Part shown: piece after piece, positions 17,375-25,696 of the stretch
How positions within the stretch are numbered: the stretch's first letter is position 1
Layout of the letters: each line of letters opens with the position of its first letter
From: Fibrobacter sp. UWP2
Lineage (GTDB): Bacteria > Fibrobacterota > Fibrobacteria > Fibrobacterales > Fibrobacteraceae
Assembly (NCBI RefSeq): GCF_900141705.1
Contig: NZ_FQYM01000007.1
Coordinates: 1 to 64,000, forward strand
DNA: 64,000 nucleotides
Direction: 5' to 3'
Translations under genes and position numbers: made by a program
Notes under the pieces: model-generated
Told to the model about the DNA's origin: nothing
Database searches by the model: none
The model's input: only the letters and a program-made list of their open reading frames with translations

Positions 17375-18232
17375 CTACCCCCCTGTAATAATTTCCGTCT
17401 TCGTCACATCCACCTTATCGGCTTCCATGATGAGTTCCTTGATACCCGCGGCACGGATTTTGCCACCGCTCGGGTTCTTGACGCTGTCGATCTCGTTTAC
17501 GATTTCGACGTCGATGGTGGAATACTCGAAGGCGAGTGTCGTGTTGACGAGCTTGCAGTTCTTCATCACCAGGTTCTCGATGTAGCACATGCCCTGGAGA
17601 CTCTCGACGGTACAGTTCACGAGCGTCAGGTTCTTCGCGTTCCAACCCAGGTACTCGCCCGAAATGAACGAGTCGTAGACCGTCACGTTCTCGGAATTCC
17701 AAAAGGAATCCTTTGAGAGCATGCGGGAGTTCTTGATGACCACGTTCTTCGCGCCGTCAAAGCAGTAGTTACCGTCGAGCCTAAAGTTCTCGACCGAGAC
17801 GTCCTTGCAGTTCATGGCGAAGTAGTCTCCCTTCGCAGTCACGTCCTTGAGGTTCACACCTTCGCAGTTCCAGAGCGTCTCGGCAGCGTTCGTGAACTGG
17901 ACGTTCGCAAGCGACACGCCCTTACAGCGGCGGAAGTTCTTGGGCGCCTGGAAGATGGCGTTTTCGACCGAGATGTCCTCGGTGTACCACACGCCCGCGC
18001 GGGCCATCTCGAACCAGTCGGAATCCTTCACCGTGACGTTCTTGCAGTACCAGAGAGGGTACTTCCAGCGGAACATGCTCCCCCGCACGTCGATATCGCG
18101 GGATTCCTTGAGCGGGGACTCTCCGTCGTCGAAAATGCAGTCCTCTACGCGCAGGTTTTCGCTCTTGAACAGGGCGCGCTCGCCTGTCAAAAGCCGCTGC
18201 TTTATCCATTTTTTTCCACTACCGTCTACCAT
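17375..18232 (-). CDS. DUF3737 family protein (right-handed beta-helix)
   Basis: A 285-aa cytoplasmic protein made of about 20-residue rungs of the type 'CKNVTVKDSDWFEMA', 'CEGVNLKDVTAKGDYFAMN', 'AKNVVIKNSRMLS', 'IENLVMKNCKLVN', which should fold as a single-stranded parallel beta-helix. The start 'SGKKWIKQRLLTGERALFKSENLRVEDCIFDDGESPLKES' region matches DUF3737. Biochemical function unknown. It leads a tight unit with the PatB-like and MATE genes. GAGG lies about 11 nt upstream of the ATG. Confidence 0.85.
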   Translation of the reverse strand: MVDGSGKKWIKQRLLTGERALFKSENLRVEDCIFDDGESPLKESRDIDVRGSMFRWKYPLWYCKNVTVKDSDWFEMARAGVWYTEDISVENAIFQAPKNFRRCKGVSLANVQFTNAAETLWNCEGVNLKDVTAKGDYFAMNCKDVSVENFRLDGNYCFDGAKNVVIKNSRMLSKDSFWNSENVTVYDSFISGEYLGWNAKNLTLVNCTVESLQGMCYIENLVMKNCKLVNTTLAFEYSTIDVEIVNEIDSVKNPSGGKIRAAGIKELIMEADKVDVTKTEIITGG

Positions 18233-18300
18233 TTTCGCCTGTACCTCATAAAAAAAACAAAATTGGAAGAGGAACCAAAAATTACAAAAAGGCGGGGTTT

Positions 18301-18385
18301 TAGGGGGGGCGCCCCCTAGGAGAGGGTGGGTAGCGCAAGATTTTTTGCTAAAAAAAACTTGCGCTAGGGGGGAAACATCCCCCCT
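18301..18385. repeat. Array of three adjacent hairpins, G/C-run rich
   Basis: Three perfect inverted repeats in 85 nt: taggggg/ggcg/cccccta (18301-18318), tagcgcaag/18 nt T/A-rich loop/cttgcgcta (18331-18366), and agggggg/aaacat/cccccct (18366-18385). The last ends 4 nt before a TTGACA box. It lies between divergent genes and has no coding frame. Function unknown: insulator, terminator for the minus-strand side, or mobile repeat remnant. Confidence 0.65.
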
Positions 18386-18389
18386 CCCC

Positions 18390-18418
18390 TTGACAAAACA
18401 CCCAAAAATTGCTCTATT
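18390..18418 (+). promoter_or_regulatory. Strong sigma-70-type promoter of the small ribosomal-type gene
   Basis: Consensus TTGACA (18390-18395), 17-nt spacer, TCTATT (18413-18418). The leader to the ATG at 18461 is about 35 nt and contains CGGAG as ribosome site. Confidence 0.75.
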
Positions 18419-18460
18419 TGGAACCTAAAATTCAAGTTTAACCCTTAACGGAGATACAAT

Positions 18461-18556
18461 ATGCCTTGCGGAAAGAAAAGAAAGCGCAGGAAGATTGCGA
18501 CTCACAAGCGTAAGAAACGCCGTCGTCGTGACCGTCACAAAAAGAAACTTCGCTAA
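18461..18556 (+). CDS. 31-aa basic AURKAIP1/COX24-domain protein (bS22/mS38-like ribosomal protein)
   Basis: A very small, extremely basic peptide reading MPCGKKRKRRKIATHKRK then KKRRRRDRHKKKLR. It matches the short family in Bacteroidetes and relatives annotated as AURKAIP1/COX24 domain proteins, related to mitochondrial mS38 and mycobacterial bS22, which bind the small ribosomal subunit. Supporting context: a consensus TTGACA promoter, a CGGAG ribosome site 8 nt upstream and a good terminator just after, so it is a highly expressed single-gene unit. Too short for most gene callers. Ribosome location is inferred from family. Confidence 0.85.
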   Translation: MPCGKKRKRRKIATHKRKKRRRRDRHKKKLR

Positions 18557-18589
18557 TATCCGTTAGCATTCTCAAGTGATTTCCTAAAG

Positions 18590-18614
18590 ACGGAGTGTAA
18601 AAGCTCCGTTTTTT
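18590..18614 (+). terminator. Intrinsic terminator after the 31-aa gene
   Basis: Stem acggag / loop tgtaaaag / stem ctccgt followed by TTTTTT. Confidence 0.85.
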
Positions 18615-18652
18615 CGTTTTTTTCATTTTCGGACATAAGCCCGGAGGAATCC

Positions 18653-19612
18653 ATGATTGATCGTAACAAGCATTTCCTTAGGCTCCAGGACTGGAGCGAA
18701 GAACGTATCCTCGAAACCGTAGAAATTGCGAGCAGCCTCAAGCAGGAGGTCCACGCCGGCAAGGTTTCTGACCGTCTGCACGGCCAGAACATCGCCATGT
18801 TCTTCGAGAAGCCGTCTCTGCGCACGATCACCACGTTCCAAGTAGGCATGAACCAGCTGGGCGGGAACGCCGTCCTTTTGGACCCGAACTCCATTGGCCT
18901 CGGCAAGCGCGAAAGCGTGAAGGACGTCGCCCGCTGCCTCAGTCGCTGGGTGAACGCCATCGTGGTGCGCTGCTTTAAGCAGGAACTGGTGGAACAGCTT
19001 GCTGAATATGGGAGTATCCCTGTGGTGAACGCCCTCACTGACGACTACCACCCGTGCCAGGCCATCGCCTTTGCCCAGATGATCAAGGAAAAACTCGGCG
19101 GTTTCAAGAACGCCGACGGCAAGCCGAAGACCGTCGCCTTCATTGGCGATGGCAACAATGTGGCGAACAGCTTCCTCGCGCTGGCCTCCAAGGTGGGCAT
19201 GAACTTCACGCTCGCCTGCCCCAAGGGCTACGAACAGCCCGCCAAGGTGGTGGAAGAAGCCCAAGAGGGCCTCAAGAAGCACGGTTGCCAGTACCGCGTG
19301 TTCAACGACCCCAAGGAAGCCGTGAAGGACGCCGACATTCTTTATAGCGACGTTTGGGTCTCCATGGGCCAGGAAGGCGAGAAGGCCTCCAAGCAGAGCC
19401 ACTTCCTCCCGTTCCAGATCAGCCGCGACTTGCTGAAGCTCGCTCCAGCGCACTGCAAGGTGAGCCACTGCCTCCCCGCGCACCGCGGCGAAGAGATCAC
19501 CGACGAGATCATGGACGACCTGAGCGTGAACATGAGCTTCGAGGAAGCAGAGAACAGGCTTCACGCACACAAGGCCGTGCTGTGGCAAGTAATGCCCCCG
19601 TTCAACGCCTAA
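18653..19612 (+). CDS. argF: Ornithine carbamoyltransferase
   Basis: Makes citrulline from ornithine and carbamoyl phosphate in arginine synthesis. The 319-aa product has the carbamoyl-phosphate motif 'FEKPSLRT', the 'DDYHPCQAIA' block, 'SDVWVSMGQE' and the ornithine-side 'HCLPAHRGEEITDEI', which together indicate ornithine rather than acetyl- or succinylornithine as substrate. GGAGG ribosome site 5 nt upstream. Flanked by terminators on both sides, so it is a single-gene unit; argG is nearby on the other strand. Confidence 0.95.
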   Translation: MIDRNKHFLRLQDWSEERILETVEIASSLKQEVHAGKVSDRLHGQNIAMFFEKPSLRTITTFQVGMNQLGGNAVLLDPNSIGLGKRESVKDVARCLSRWVNAIVVRCFKQELVEQLAEYGSIPVVNALTDDYHPCQAIAFAQMIKEKLGGFKNADGKPKTVAFIGDGNNVANSFLALASKVGMNFTLACPKGYEQPAKVVEEAQEGLKKHGCQYRVFNDPKEAVKDADILYSDVWVSMGQEGEKASKQSHFLPFQISRDLLKLAPAHCKVSHCLPAHRGEEITDEIMDDLSVNMSFEEAENRLHAHKAVLWQVMPPFNA

Positions 19613-19635
19613 TAGCGGGGAAAAGCAAAATTTTC

Positions 19636-19666
19636 ATGCCCGCCTCGTGCGGGCATCTTCTTTTTT
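19636..19666 (+). terminator. Intrinsic terminator after argF
   Basis: Stem atgcccgc / loop ctcgt / stem gcgggcat followed by CTTCTTTTTT. Confidence 0.88.
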
Positions 19667-19680
19667 AGGGAATCGAAAAA

Positions 19681-20652
19681 ATGTCCTTCGTTCAGGAACT
19701 CAAGAAAAAAGTTTTAGACGGTTACGAAATCAACCGCGAAGAAGCCATTAAACTGCTCGACGCAGGCCTTGACGAGCTCACGCAAGCGGCTAACGAAATC
19801 CGCGAGCATTTTATGGGCGACGACTTTGACTTTTGCGCCATCATCAACGGGCGCAGCGGACGCTGCTCCGAAAACTGCAAGTACTGCGCCCAGAGCAGCT
19901 ACTACCACACGGGAGCCCCCGAATACAAGCTACTCGGCACCGAGGAAATACTCGCCGACGCAAAAAAGAAGGAAGCCGCGGGCATCCCGCGCTATTCCAT
20001 CGTGACTTCGGGACGCACGCTCTCGAACCGCGACGTGGAACAGATTTCCAAGACCATCCGCGCCATCAAGAATGAGACGAAGCTCTCCGTTTGCCTTTCT
20101 AGCGGGCTTTTGAGCAAGGAACAGTTCGACAAGCTGAAGGCCGCGGGCCTCACCCGCTTCCACAACAACCTCGAAACCTACCGCAGGCACTTCCCCGACG
20201 TTTGCACCACGCACACCTACGACGACAAAATCGGCGCGCTCAACAACGCGCTCGCCGCGGGGCTCGAAATCTGCAGCGGCGGCATCATGGGCCTCGGCGA
20301 AACAATGGAAGACCGCATTGACATGTGTCTCGACCTCCGCGCGCTCGGCGTGAAATCGACCCCGATGAACGTGCTCAGTGCCATCCCGGGCACCCCCTTC
20401 GAAAAGCTCCCAAAGCTCACTAACGACGAGTTCTGCCGCATCGTGGCGATTTACCGCTTCATCAACCCAAAGGCCTATTTGCGGCTCGCGGGCGGAAGGA
20501 ACGTGCTGGGCGACAACGGCGTGCGCGCCTTCAAGAGCGGGGCGAACGCCGCCATCACCGACGACATGCTTACCACATCGGGTGTGCACGACGCAAAGGA
20601 CTTTGAACTCGTAAAGAGCCTCGGATACAAGCCGCACGGGTTTATTGAATAA
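19681..20652 (+). CDS. bioB: Biotin synthase
   Basis: Radical SAM enzyme inserting sulfur into dethiobiotin. The 323-aa protein has the cluster motif 'CSENCKYC' (C62, C66, C69) after 'FCAIINGRSGR', the 'YSIVTSGR' and 'GGIMGLGET' segments, and 'RLAGGRNVLG' carrying the conserved Arg ligand of the [2Fe-2S] cluster. Ribosome site AGGGAA. No other biotin genes lie next to it. Confidence 0.96.
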   Translation: MSFVQELKKKVLDGYEINREEAIKLLDAGLDELTQAANEIREHFMGDDFDFCAIINGRSGRCSENCKYCAQSSYYHTGAPEYKLLGTEEILADAKKKEAAGIPRYSIVTSGRTLSNRDVEQISKTIRAIKNETKLSVCLSSGLLSKEQFDKLKAAGLTRFHNNLETYRRHFPDVCTTHTYDDKIGALNNALAAGLEICSGGIMGLGETMEDRIDMCLDLRALGVKSTPMNVLSAIPGTPFEKLPKLTNDEFCRIVAIYRFINPKAYLRLAGGRNVLGDNGVRAFKSGANAAITDDMLTTSGVHDAKDFELVKSLGYKPHGFIE

Positions 20653-20687
20653 ATCCTCCCGTTCTCTTTTTATATACATTTAAGGCG

Positions 20688-21341
20688 ATGATTCGTCTCT
20701 CGGCTCACTGCGCTTCGATGTTCATCGTGGCGATGATCGCTGCAGCCCTATTCGCGGGCTGCACGTTCCCCGTGCGCACAGGTTACGACCGGAGCATCGG
20801 CGATTACAAGCCGGCGCCAACGGCAAAGGCCGAAACGGCGAACGAAACGGCAGCACCGCCCCAGGCGGCCCCCGCCCCCGCGGCATCACCCGCAGCACAA
20901 GCCCGTCAAACAACCGCATCGGCGCAAAAGAACGCCGCCGCCCACAAGATGGCGGCACCTCCCCCGCAAAAACCACGCGGAGGGCTCGAGGACTATGCCC
21001 GCAGTTGGCTCGGCGCCAAGTACGTTTACGGCGCCGCCGAAAAAAAACGCACCGACTGCTCGGGGTTCGTGATGCAGGTCTACAAGGGCTACTACAACAT
21101 CGCACTCGACCACAGTTCCTCCGGCATGTTCAAAGATTCTCGCGGTTCCAAGGTGAGCCGCGGCAGCCTCAAGGAAGGCGACCTCGTTTTCTTTGGGAGC
21201 TTTTGGAAAGTCGACCACGTGGGCATCTACCTGAACGGCGACCGGTTTATACACGCCAGCACGAGCAAGGGCGTAATGATTTCGCCTATGAACGACAAAT
21301 ATTGGAGCCCCAAGTACCAGGGCGGGAGAAGATTTAAGTAA
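20688..21341 (+). CDS. NlpC/P60-family peptidoglycan endopeptidase lipoprotein
   Basis: A 217-aa lipoprotein: lipobox 'LFAGC' (C25), an Ala/Pro-rich linker to about residue 95, then an NlpC/P60 catalytic domain. The catalytic cysteine is C124 in 'RTDCSGF', the histidine H177 in 'VDHVGIYL', and 'FIHAS' is the third-residue block. Family members cut D-Glu-diaminopimelate bonds in murein stem peptides. A TATATA box lies about 11 nt before the start and AAGG within the leader. Confidence 0.88.
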   Translation: MIRLSAHCASMFIVAMIAAALFAGCTFPVRTGYDRSIGDYKPAPTAKAETANETAAPPQAAPAPAASPAAQARQTTASAQKNAAAHKMAAPPPQKPRGGLEDYARSWLGAKYVYGAAEKKRTDCSGFVMQVYKGYYNIALDHSSSGMFKDSRGSKVSRGSLKEGDLVFFGSFWKVDHVGIYLNGDRFIHASTSKGVMISPMNDKYWSPKYQGGRRFK

Positions 21342-21368
21342 GCGCCTGCGGCGCAGTTCCGAGTTCTG

Positions 21369-21394
21369 AGTTACTAGTAACTATTAACTATATT
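21369..21394 (+). promoter_or_regulatory. Palindrome plus -10 box before pheA
   Basis: A perfect 14-nt palindrome agttactagtaact (21369-21382) sits directly upstream of TATATT (21389-21394), which is exactly 7 nt before the pheA ATG. Position overlapping the -10/-35 spacer would suit a repressor site, but no regulator is known. A small stem gcgcc/tgc/ggcgc lies just upstream after the previous stop. Confidence 0.4.
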
Positions 21395-21401
21395 TCCCTC
21401 T

Positions 21402-22253
21402 ATGAAGAAAATCGCATTCCAGGGCCGTCGCGGGGCCTACAGCGAAAGTGCCGCCTACCACTTGTTCGGAAACGATATCGAAGTTGTCCCGATGGACACG
21501 TTCGAGCAGATTTTCCAGGGCATCGAGACCGGCGCCGTGGATGGCGGGGCAATCCCCATCGAGAACTCCACCGCGGGTTCCATCTACGACAACTACGACC
21601 TGCTGTACAAGTGGCGCCACCCCATCGTGGGCGAAGTCAAGCTCCAGATTTCGCATAGCCTGTGCGCGCTCCCCGGAACAAAGCTTGCTGACCTGAAGGA
21701 GGTGCTGAGCCACCCGCAGGGCCTTGCGCAATGCAGCCGATTCTTCGGGCGCAACCCGAAAATCAAGAGCACCGCGTTTTACGACACCGCAGGCAGTGCC
21801 GAAGAGGTTGCGAAGCGCGGAGATAAAACGGTGGGCGCCATCGCGAGCGCCTACGCCGGCAAGTTCTATGGCCTGGATATCTTGGCCGAAGGTATAGAGA
21901 ACTTGCCGGGGGTGAACTTCACCCGGTTTTACGCCATCCAGAAGACGGCGAACCCGCTTCCGGAAGAAGGCACAATCAAGACGACGCTTCTCTTTATGCT
22001 GAGCGATTCCGGCAAGTCCGGCGCCCTACATGCCGCCCTCGGGTGCTTTGCCAAGCGCGACCTGAACCTCACGCGCATCGAGAGTCGTCCGCATCCCGAC
22101 CGCCCGTGGGAATACATATTCCACCTCTCCTTCGAAGGAAGCCCGAAGGACCCTGCCGTCATCGAGGCGCTCAAGGAACTGCAAAGCTACTGCGACTTCG
22201 TGTACCGCCTCGGGAGTTTCCGCGAAGGCACGACGGAGAAACTGAGCTATTAA
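21402..22253 (+). CDS. pheA: Prephenate dehydratase
   Basis: Converts prephenate to phenylpyruvate in phenylalanine synthesis. The 283-aa protein is monofunctional (no chorismate mutase domain). It has 'AFQGRRGAYSESAA' at the start, 'GAIPIENSTAGSI', the catalytic 'NFTRFYAI', and a C-terminal ACT domain with 'GALHAALGCFAKRDLNLTRIESRP', the phenylalanine-binding ESRP motif. Feedback inhibition by phenylalanine is therefore likely. No Shine-Dalgarno; TATATT lies 7 nt before the ATG. Confidence 0.95.
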   Translation: MKKIAFQGRRGAYSESAAYHLFGNDIEVVPMDTFEQIFQGIETGAVDGGAIPIENSTAGSIYDNYDLLYKWRHPIVGEVKLQISHSLCALPGTKLADLKEVLSHPQGLAQCSRFFGRNPKIKSTAFYDTAGSAEEVAKRGDKTVGAIASAYAGKFYGLDILAEGIENLPGVNFTRFYAIQKTANPLPEEGTIKTTLLFMLSDSGKSGALHAALGCFAKRDLNLTRIESRPHPDRPWEYIFHLSFEGSPKDPAVIEALKELQSYCDFVYRLGSFREGTTEKLSY

Positions 22254-22268
22254 AAAAGGATGGACACC

Positions 22269-22994
22269 ATGGCATACGAACGCACCGACAGAAAATTCGA
22301 CGAATACCGCCCCCTGAAAATGACTACCGGCTTTATTAGTAGTGCCGATGGATCCGTGCTCATCGAGATGGGGCGCACCCGCGTGATTTGCAATGCGACC
22401 CTCCTCCCGAAGGTTCCCGACTGGCTTGCAGGCCGCGGCACCGGATGGATTACCGCCGAATACAGCCTGCTCCCACAGAGCACGGGCAAGCGCGTGGAAC
22501 GCGAACGCAAGGGCGCGAGTGGCCGCACGCAAGAGATCCAGCGCCTGGTGGGCCGCTCGCTTCGCGGCGCAGCCAACCTGGCTGCACTCGGCGAGAACGC
22601 CATCGTGGTTGACTGCGACGTGATCGAAGCCGACGGTGGCACCCGTACCGCAAGTATCATCGGCGGCTTCGTGGCCCTTGCTATAGCCCTCAAAAAAATC
22701 AAGGAACGCCTGGGCATCACCGAACAAATTCTGCAACACGGCATCACCGCTATTTCCGTGGGCGTCGTCAACGGCAAGCCGCTCTGCGACCTCTGCTACG
22801 TAGAAGACTCCGCCGCCGATGTCGACATGAACGTGGTGATGCAAGACGCCAAGAACTTCATCGAAGTGCAGGGCACTGGCGAACACGCCAGTTTTGACCG
22901 CAACATGCTCAACACGCTCCTCGACCTCGGCGAAAACGCCTGCAAAGACATCTACAAAAAACAGATGGAGCTCATCGGCGGAGAACTGCCCTAA
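22269..22994 (+). CDS. rph: Ribonuclease PH
   Basis: Phosphorolytic 3'-5' exonuclease that trims tRNA 3' ends. The 241-aa product starts 'MAYERTDRKFDEYRPLKMTTGF' and contains 'GSVLIEMGRTRVICNATL', the 'AEYSLLPQSTGKR' block and 'IVVDCDVIEADGGTRTASI', all characteristic. The start at 22269 has AGGA 8 nt upstream; the ATG at 22260 overlaps that ribosome site and is unlikely. Lies 15 nt after pheA and 3 nt before the next gene. Confidence 0.95.
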   Translation: MAYERTDRKFDEYRPLKMTTGFISSADGSVLIEMGRTRVICNATLLPKVPDWLAGRGTGWITAEYSLLPQSTGKRVERERKGASGRTQEIQRLVGRSLRGAANLAALGENAIVVDCDVIEADGGTRTASIIGGFVALAIALKKIKERLGITEQILQHGITAISVGVVNGKPLCDLCYVEDSAADVDMNVVMQDAKNFIEVQGTGEHASFDRNMLNTLLDLGENACKDIYKKQMELIGGELP

Positions 22995-22997
22995 GCC

Positions 22998-23513
22998 ATG
23001 CGCAAGGCATCTGTACCCATACTGCTCGCCATCGCGCTAGGCATCGCATCGGCTTTCGCAGCCGACGCGCCCTCCCCATGGAGGTTCGAGGGCGGCGTAT
23101 CCGTAGGGAATCCGACGCCGCTCGCTCTGGTGGCCGGGTTCGGGTACAAGAATGTCATCTTCCGTGCCGAAGGACTCGGCGCCCACAACGGTCCCAACGA
23201 CTTTTGGTGCGGCTACCGCGGCTCACTCGCATGGACTTTTTTCAGGAATCTCCCGTTTAAGCTGGACGTGGGCGTGGGCGGCGGTTATGAATTCGCCGAA
23301 GCGCCCAACAAGCTGCACCAGGCATTCAACGACGCCAACGGCGAGATGTACCTCTACCCGTACAACTACACCGAGACGCTCGACATATCTGCCGAAATTT
23401 GGGCGCACCTGTACGGATTCTTTACGCAGGTCGCCTACCCCATCCACTACTTCAAAAAGCACGACGAGCCCGAGTACATCATTTGGCGCGTGGGCTACAT
23501 GATAGAAATCTAG
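22998..23513 (+). CDS. Exported beta-barrel-like protein of unknown function
   Basis: A 171-aa product with signal peptide 'MRKASVPILLAIALGIASAFA' and alternating hydrophobic/polar beta strands rich in aromatic residues, such as 'LKLDVGVGGGYEFAEA'-like and 'WRVGYMIEI' at the end, as in small outer-membrane barrels. It lies 3 nt after rph and is likely cotranscribed. No specific family recognised. Confidence 0.7.
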   Translation: MRKASVPILLAIALGIASAFAADAPSPWRFEGGVSVGNPTPLALVAGFGYKNVIFRAEGLGAHNGPNDFWCGYRGSLAWTFFRNLPFKLDVGVGGGYEFAEAPNKLHQAFNDANGEMYLYPYNYTETLDISAEIWAHLYGFFTQVAYPIHYFKKHDEPEYIIWRVGYMIEI

Positions 23514-23520
23514 TTCAAAA

Positions 23521-23552
23521 AAAACTCGCCCACAAACGTGAGCGAGTTTTTA
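23521..23552. terminator. Bidirectional terminator between rph unit and argG
   Basis: Stem aaaactcgc / 12-nt loop / stem gcgagtttt, with T-rich tails on both strands (TTTTTAA on plus, TTTTTTTT on minus). Serves the convergent genes on both sides. Confidence 0.85.
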
Positions 23553-23571
23553 ATTTCGGTCAAGAACCCAA

Positions 23572-24843
23572 TTACTTGTTCTTGAGGCTTGGAACGCCAC
23601 CGAAGTCCACGTTCGTCTTCTTGCCGAGCAAGAGGGCACGGGTCTTGAGCGGGAGGCCGTAGCAGCGGATGAAGCCCGTGGCGTCCTTCTGGTCGTACAT
23701 GTCCACATCGGTGAATCCGCCGAGGCCCATGTCGTAGAGGCTGTAGGGGCTCTTGATGCCGGCCGGGATGATGTTACCCTTGTAGAGTTTGAGGGTCACG
23801 TCACCGGTAACGACCTTGTTCACTTCGGCGAAGAAGGCGTCCATAGCCTGGCGGAGCGGGGTGAACCACTGGCCATTGTACACGAGGTTCGCATACGTCA
23901 TAGACATCTTCTGGGATTCGAACAAAGTTTCCTTGTCGAGCACGAGCTGCTGCAGGCATTCGTGAGCCTTGTACAGGAGCGTGCCACCCGGAGTTTCGTA
24001 CACGCCGCGGCTCTTGAGGCCAACGAGGCGGTTTTCAACGATGTCCAAGAGACCGCAAGCATTCTTGCCGCCAATCTTGTTCAGGTATTCAAGGAGTTCG
24101 ACAGCGCCCATCTTCTTGCCGTCGATAGCCACCGGATTACCCTTATCGAAAGTAATCGTCACATGGTCGGCCTTGTTCGGAGCCTTCTCGTACGTGTTGG
24201 TGTGCTTGAGGAACTCGTACTTGTGTTCCTGTTCCGGGAATTCCAAAACGCCACCTTCGTGAGAGAGGTGCCACAGGTTACCATCTTCGGAGTAAATCTT
24301 CTTCTTGCTGATGCCGTTGAGCGGAATCTTGTGGGCGGCAGCGTAGTCGATAGCATCTTCGCGGCTATGGAATGTCCAGCGCGGGTCCTTCCACGGAGCG
24401 ATGACTTCGAGCTTCGGGTTCATGGCAGCGTAGGTCAATTCAAAACGGACCTGGTCATTACCCTTACCGGTAGCACCGTGAGCCACAGCGTAGGCGCCTT
24501 CCTTCTCGGCGATCTTCACCTGGTACTTGGCAATGAGCGGACGGGCAAAGGACGTACCGAGGAGGTACGTACCTTCGTACTTGGCACCGGCGCGAACGGT
24601 CGGCCAAACGTATTCTTCGAGGAATTCCTTCTTGAGGTCGAGAACGTAGCACTTGCTGGCACCCGTCTTGAGGGCTTTCTCTTCAAGGGCCTTCGCGTTC
24701 GGGAAGTCGTTTTGGCCGAGGTCGGCGGCAAAGGCGATCACTTCGACGTCGTAGGTTTCCTTGAGCCAAGGAATGATGATAGAGGTATCGAGTCCACCGC
24801 TATAGGCGAGGACAACCTTCTTCTTGGATTCTTTTTTAGCCAT
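23572..24843 (-). CDS. argG: Argininosuccinate synthase
   Basis: ATP-dependent ligation of citrulline and aspartate in arginine synthesis. The 423-aa protein has the PP-loop 'LAYSGGLDTSI' near the start, 'YLLGTSFARPLIAK', 'AHGATGKGNDQVRFE' and 'SREDAIDYA'. Ribosome site AAGGAAA. Slightly longer than the common 400 aa because of an N-terminal Lys-rich lead and longer C-terminus. argF is 4 kb away on the opposite strand; argH is not in the window. Confidence 0.96.
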   Translation of the reverse strand: MAKKESKKKVVLAYSGGLDTSIIIPWLKETYDVEVIAFAADLGQNDFPNAKALEEKALKTGASKCYVLDLKKEFLEEYVWPTVRAGAKYEGTYLLGTSFARPLIAKYQVKIAEKEGAYAVAHGATGKGNDQVRFELTYAAMNPKLEVIAPWKDPRWTFHSREDAIDYAAAHKIPLNGISKKKIYSEDGNLWHLSHEGGVLEFPEQEHKYEFLKHTNTYEKAPNKADHVTITFDKGNPVAIDGKKMGAVELLEYLNKIGGKNACGLLDIVENRLVGLKSRGVYETPGGTLLYKAHECLQQLVLDKETLFESQKMSMTYANLVYNGQWFTPLRQAMDAFFAEVNKVVTGDVTLKLYKGNIIPAGIKSPYSLYDMGLGGFTDVDMYDQKDATGFIRCYGLPLKTRALLLGKKTNVDFGGVPSLKNK

Positions 24844-24889
24844 TTTTTAGTTTCCTTTAAGAAAATTTTAGACGCTACAAAGATAGGAA

Positions 24890-25672
24890 TTATATGCCGA
24901 TTTGCAATCCCAAGTAGGCTGAATTTGCCCAATCGGAGACCCCGCGGTTGAAGTAACGCTGAAAGCCGACTTCAACAGAAATCCAGGCAGAGAACAGGTT
25001 GTTCTGCGCCCAGGACCACGCGTCCCCCAGGTTAAAAGCGACCCCCGGCGAAAGGGTCAAAAGCTGGGCCGCCGAAAAATTGTACTCGTAAAGAGCGCTT
25101 CCGGTCAACCCGAAAAACTTGGAAAACCTCCAACCAAGCCCCATTTCTGCGCCCACCGAGAACCCGTCCAACGAGAACATCTTTTCGCAATCGTCAATTT
25201 TACGGGTCGAATCCACTTCGACTTCGGCCCCAGGCAGCCACCAGCGGTTTTCACGGTGGTCCCACTCGTCACGAATTTCCTCGATATCGGTATTTTCTAG
25301 CCCGAAAACTGGAGCCAAGAACAAATCAAACGAGTTGAATGGGAAATGGAAACGGACATTGCCGCGGTAACGCTGATAAAGGACGTTCGTTTCTCCATCC
25401 AGGTCACCTCCAAAAAAACGCACGTCAACCCCAGCACTGAGCCAATCCGTATAAAAATACTCAAGCTGATCCTGCCAAATGCCAAGGCAGTCGCAGTCCT
25501 CTGTTGGGTTGAAAATGCCGGCGCCAATGCCCACACCCAGCCCCACTCCCGTATAGGCGGACTGGTGCGGCAGCGGAATGTTGCCCACCTGTTTTGCAGG
25601 CGAAGGCGTTTCGGCGGCAAGCACCGAAATCGCAAGGCAACATATCCATAGCAAAATCCTTTTCACATCCAT
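24890..25672 (-). CDS. Exported outer-membrane-type protein of unknown function
   Basis: A 260-aa product with signal peptide 'MDVKRILLWICCLAISVLAAE'. A glycine-rich first strand ('GVGLGVGIGAGIF') and repeated amphipathic strands suggest a beta-barrel. Divergent from the FliB-like gene, with only 24 nt between start codons. No family recognised. Confidence 0.7.
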   Translation of the reverse strand: MDVKRILLWICCLAISVLAAETPSPAKQVGNIPLPHQSAYTGVGLGVGIGAGIFNPTEDCDCLGIWQDQLEYFYTDWLSAGVDVRFFGGDLDGETNVLYQRYRGNVRFHFPFNSFDLFLAPVFGLENTDIEEIRDEWDHRENRWWLPGAEVEVDSTRKIDDCEKMFSLDGFSVGAEMGLGWRFSKFFGLTGSALYEYNFSAAQLLTLSPGVAFNLGDAWSWAQNNLFSAWISVEVGFQRYFNRGVSDWANSAYLGLQIGI

Positions 25673-25696
25673 AATATAAATAACTAGTTTTGGGTC

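Noticed and set aside
18301-18385. Possible CRISPR-like repeat block
   Set aside because: The three hairpins differ in sequence and there are no equal spacers or cas genes; it is an inverted-repeat array, not a CRISPR.
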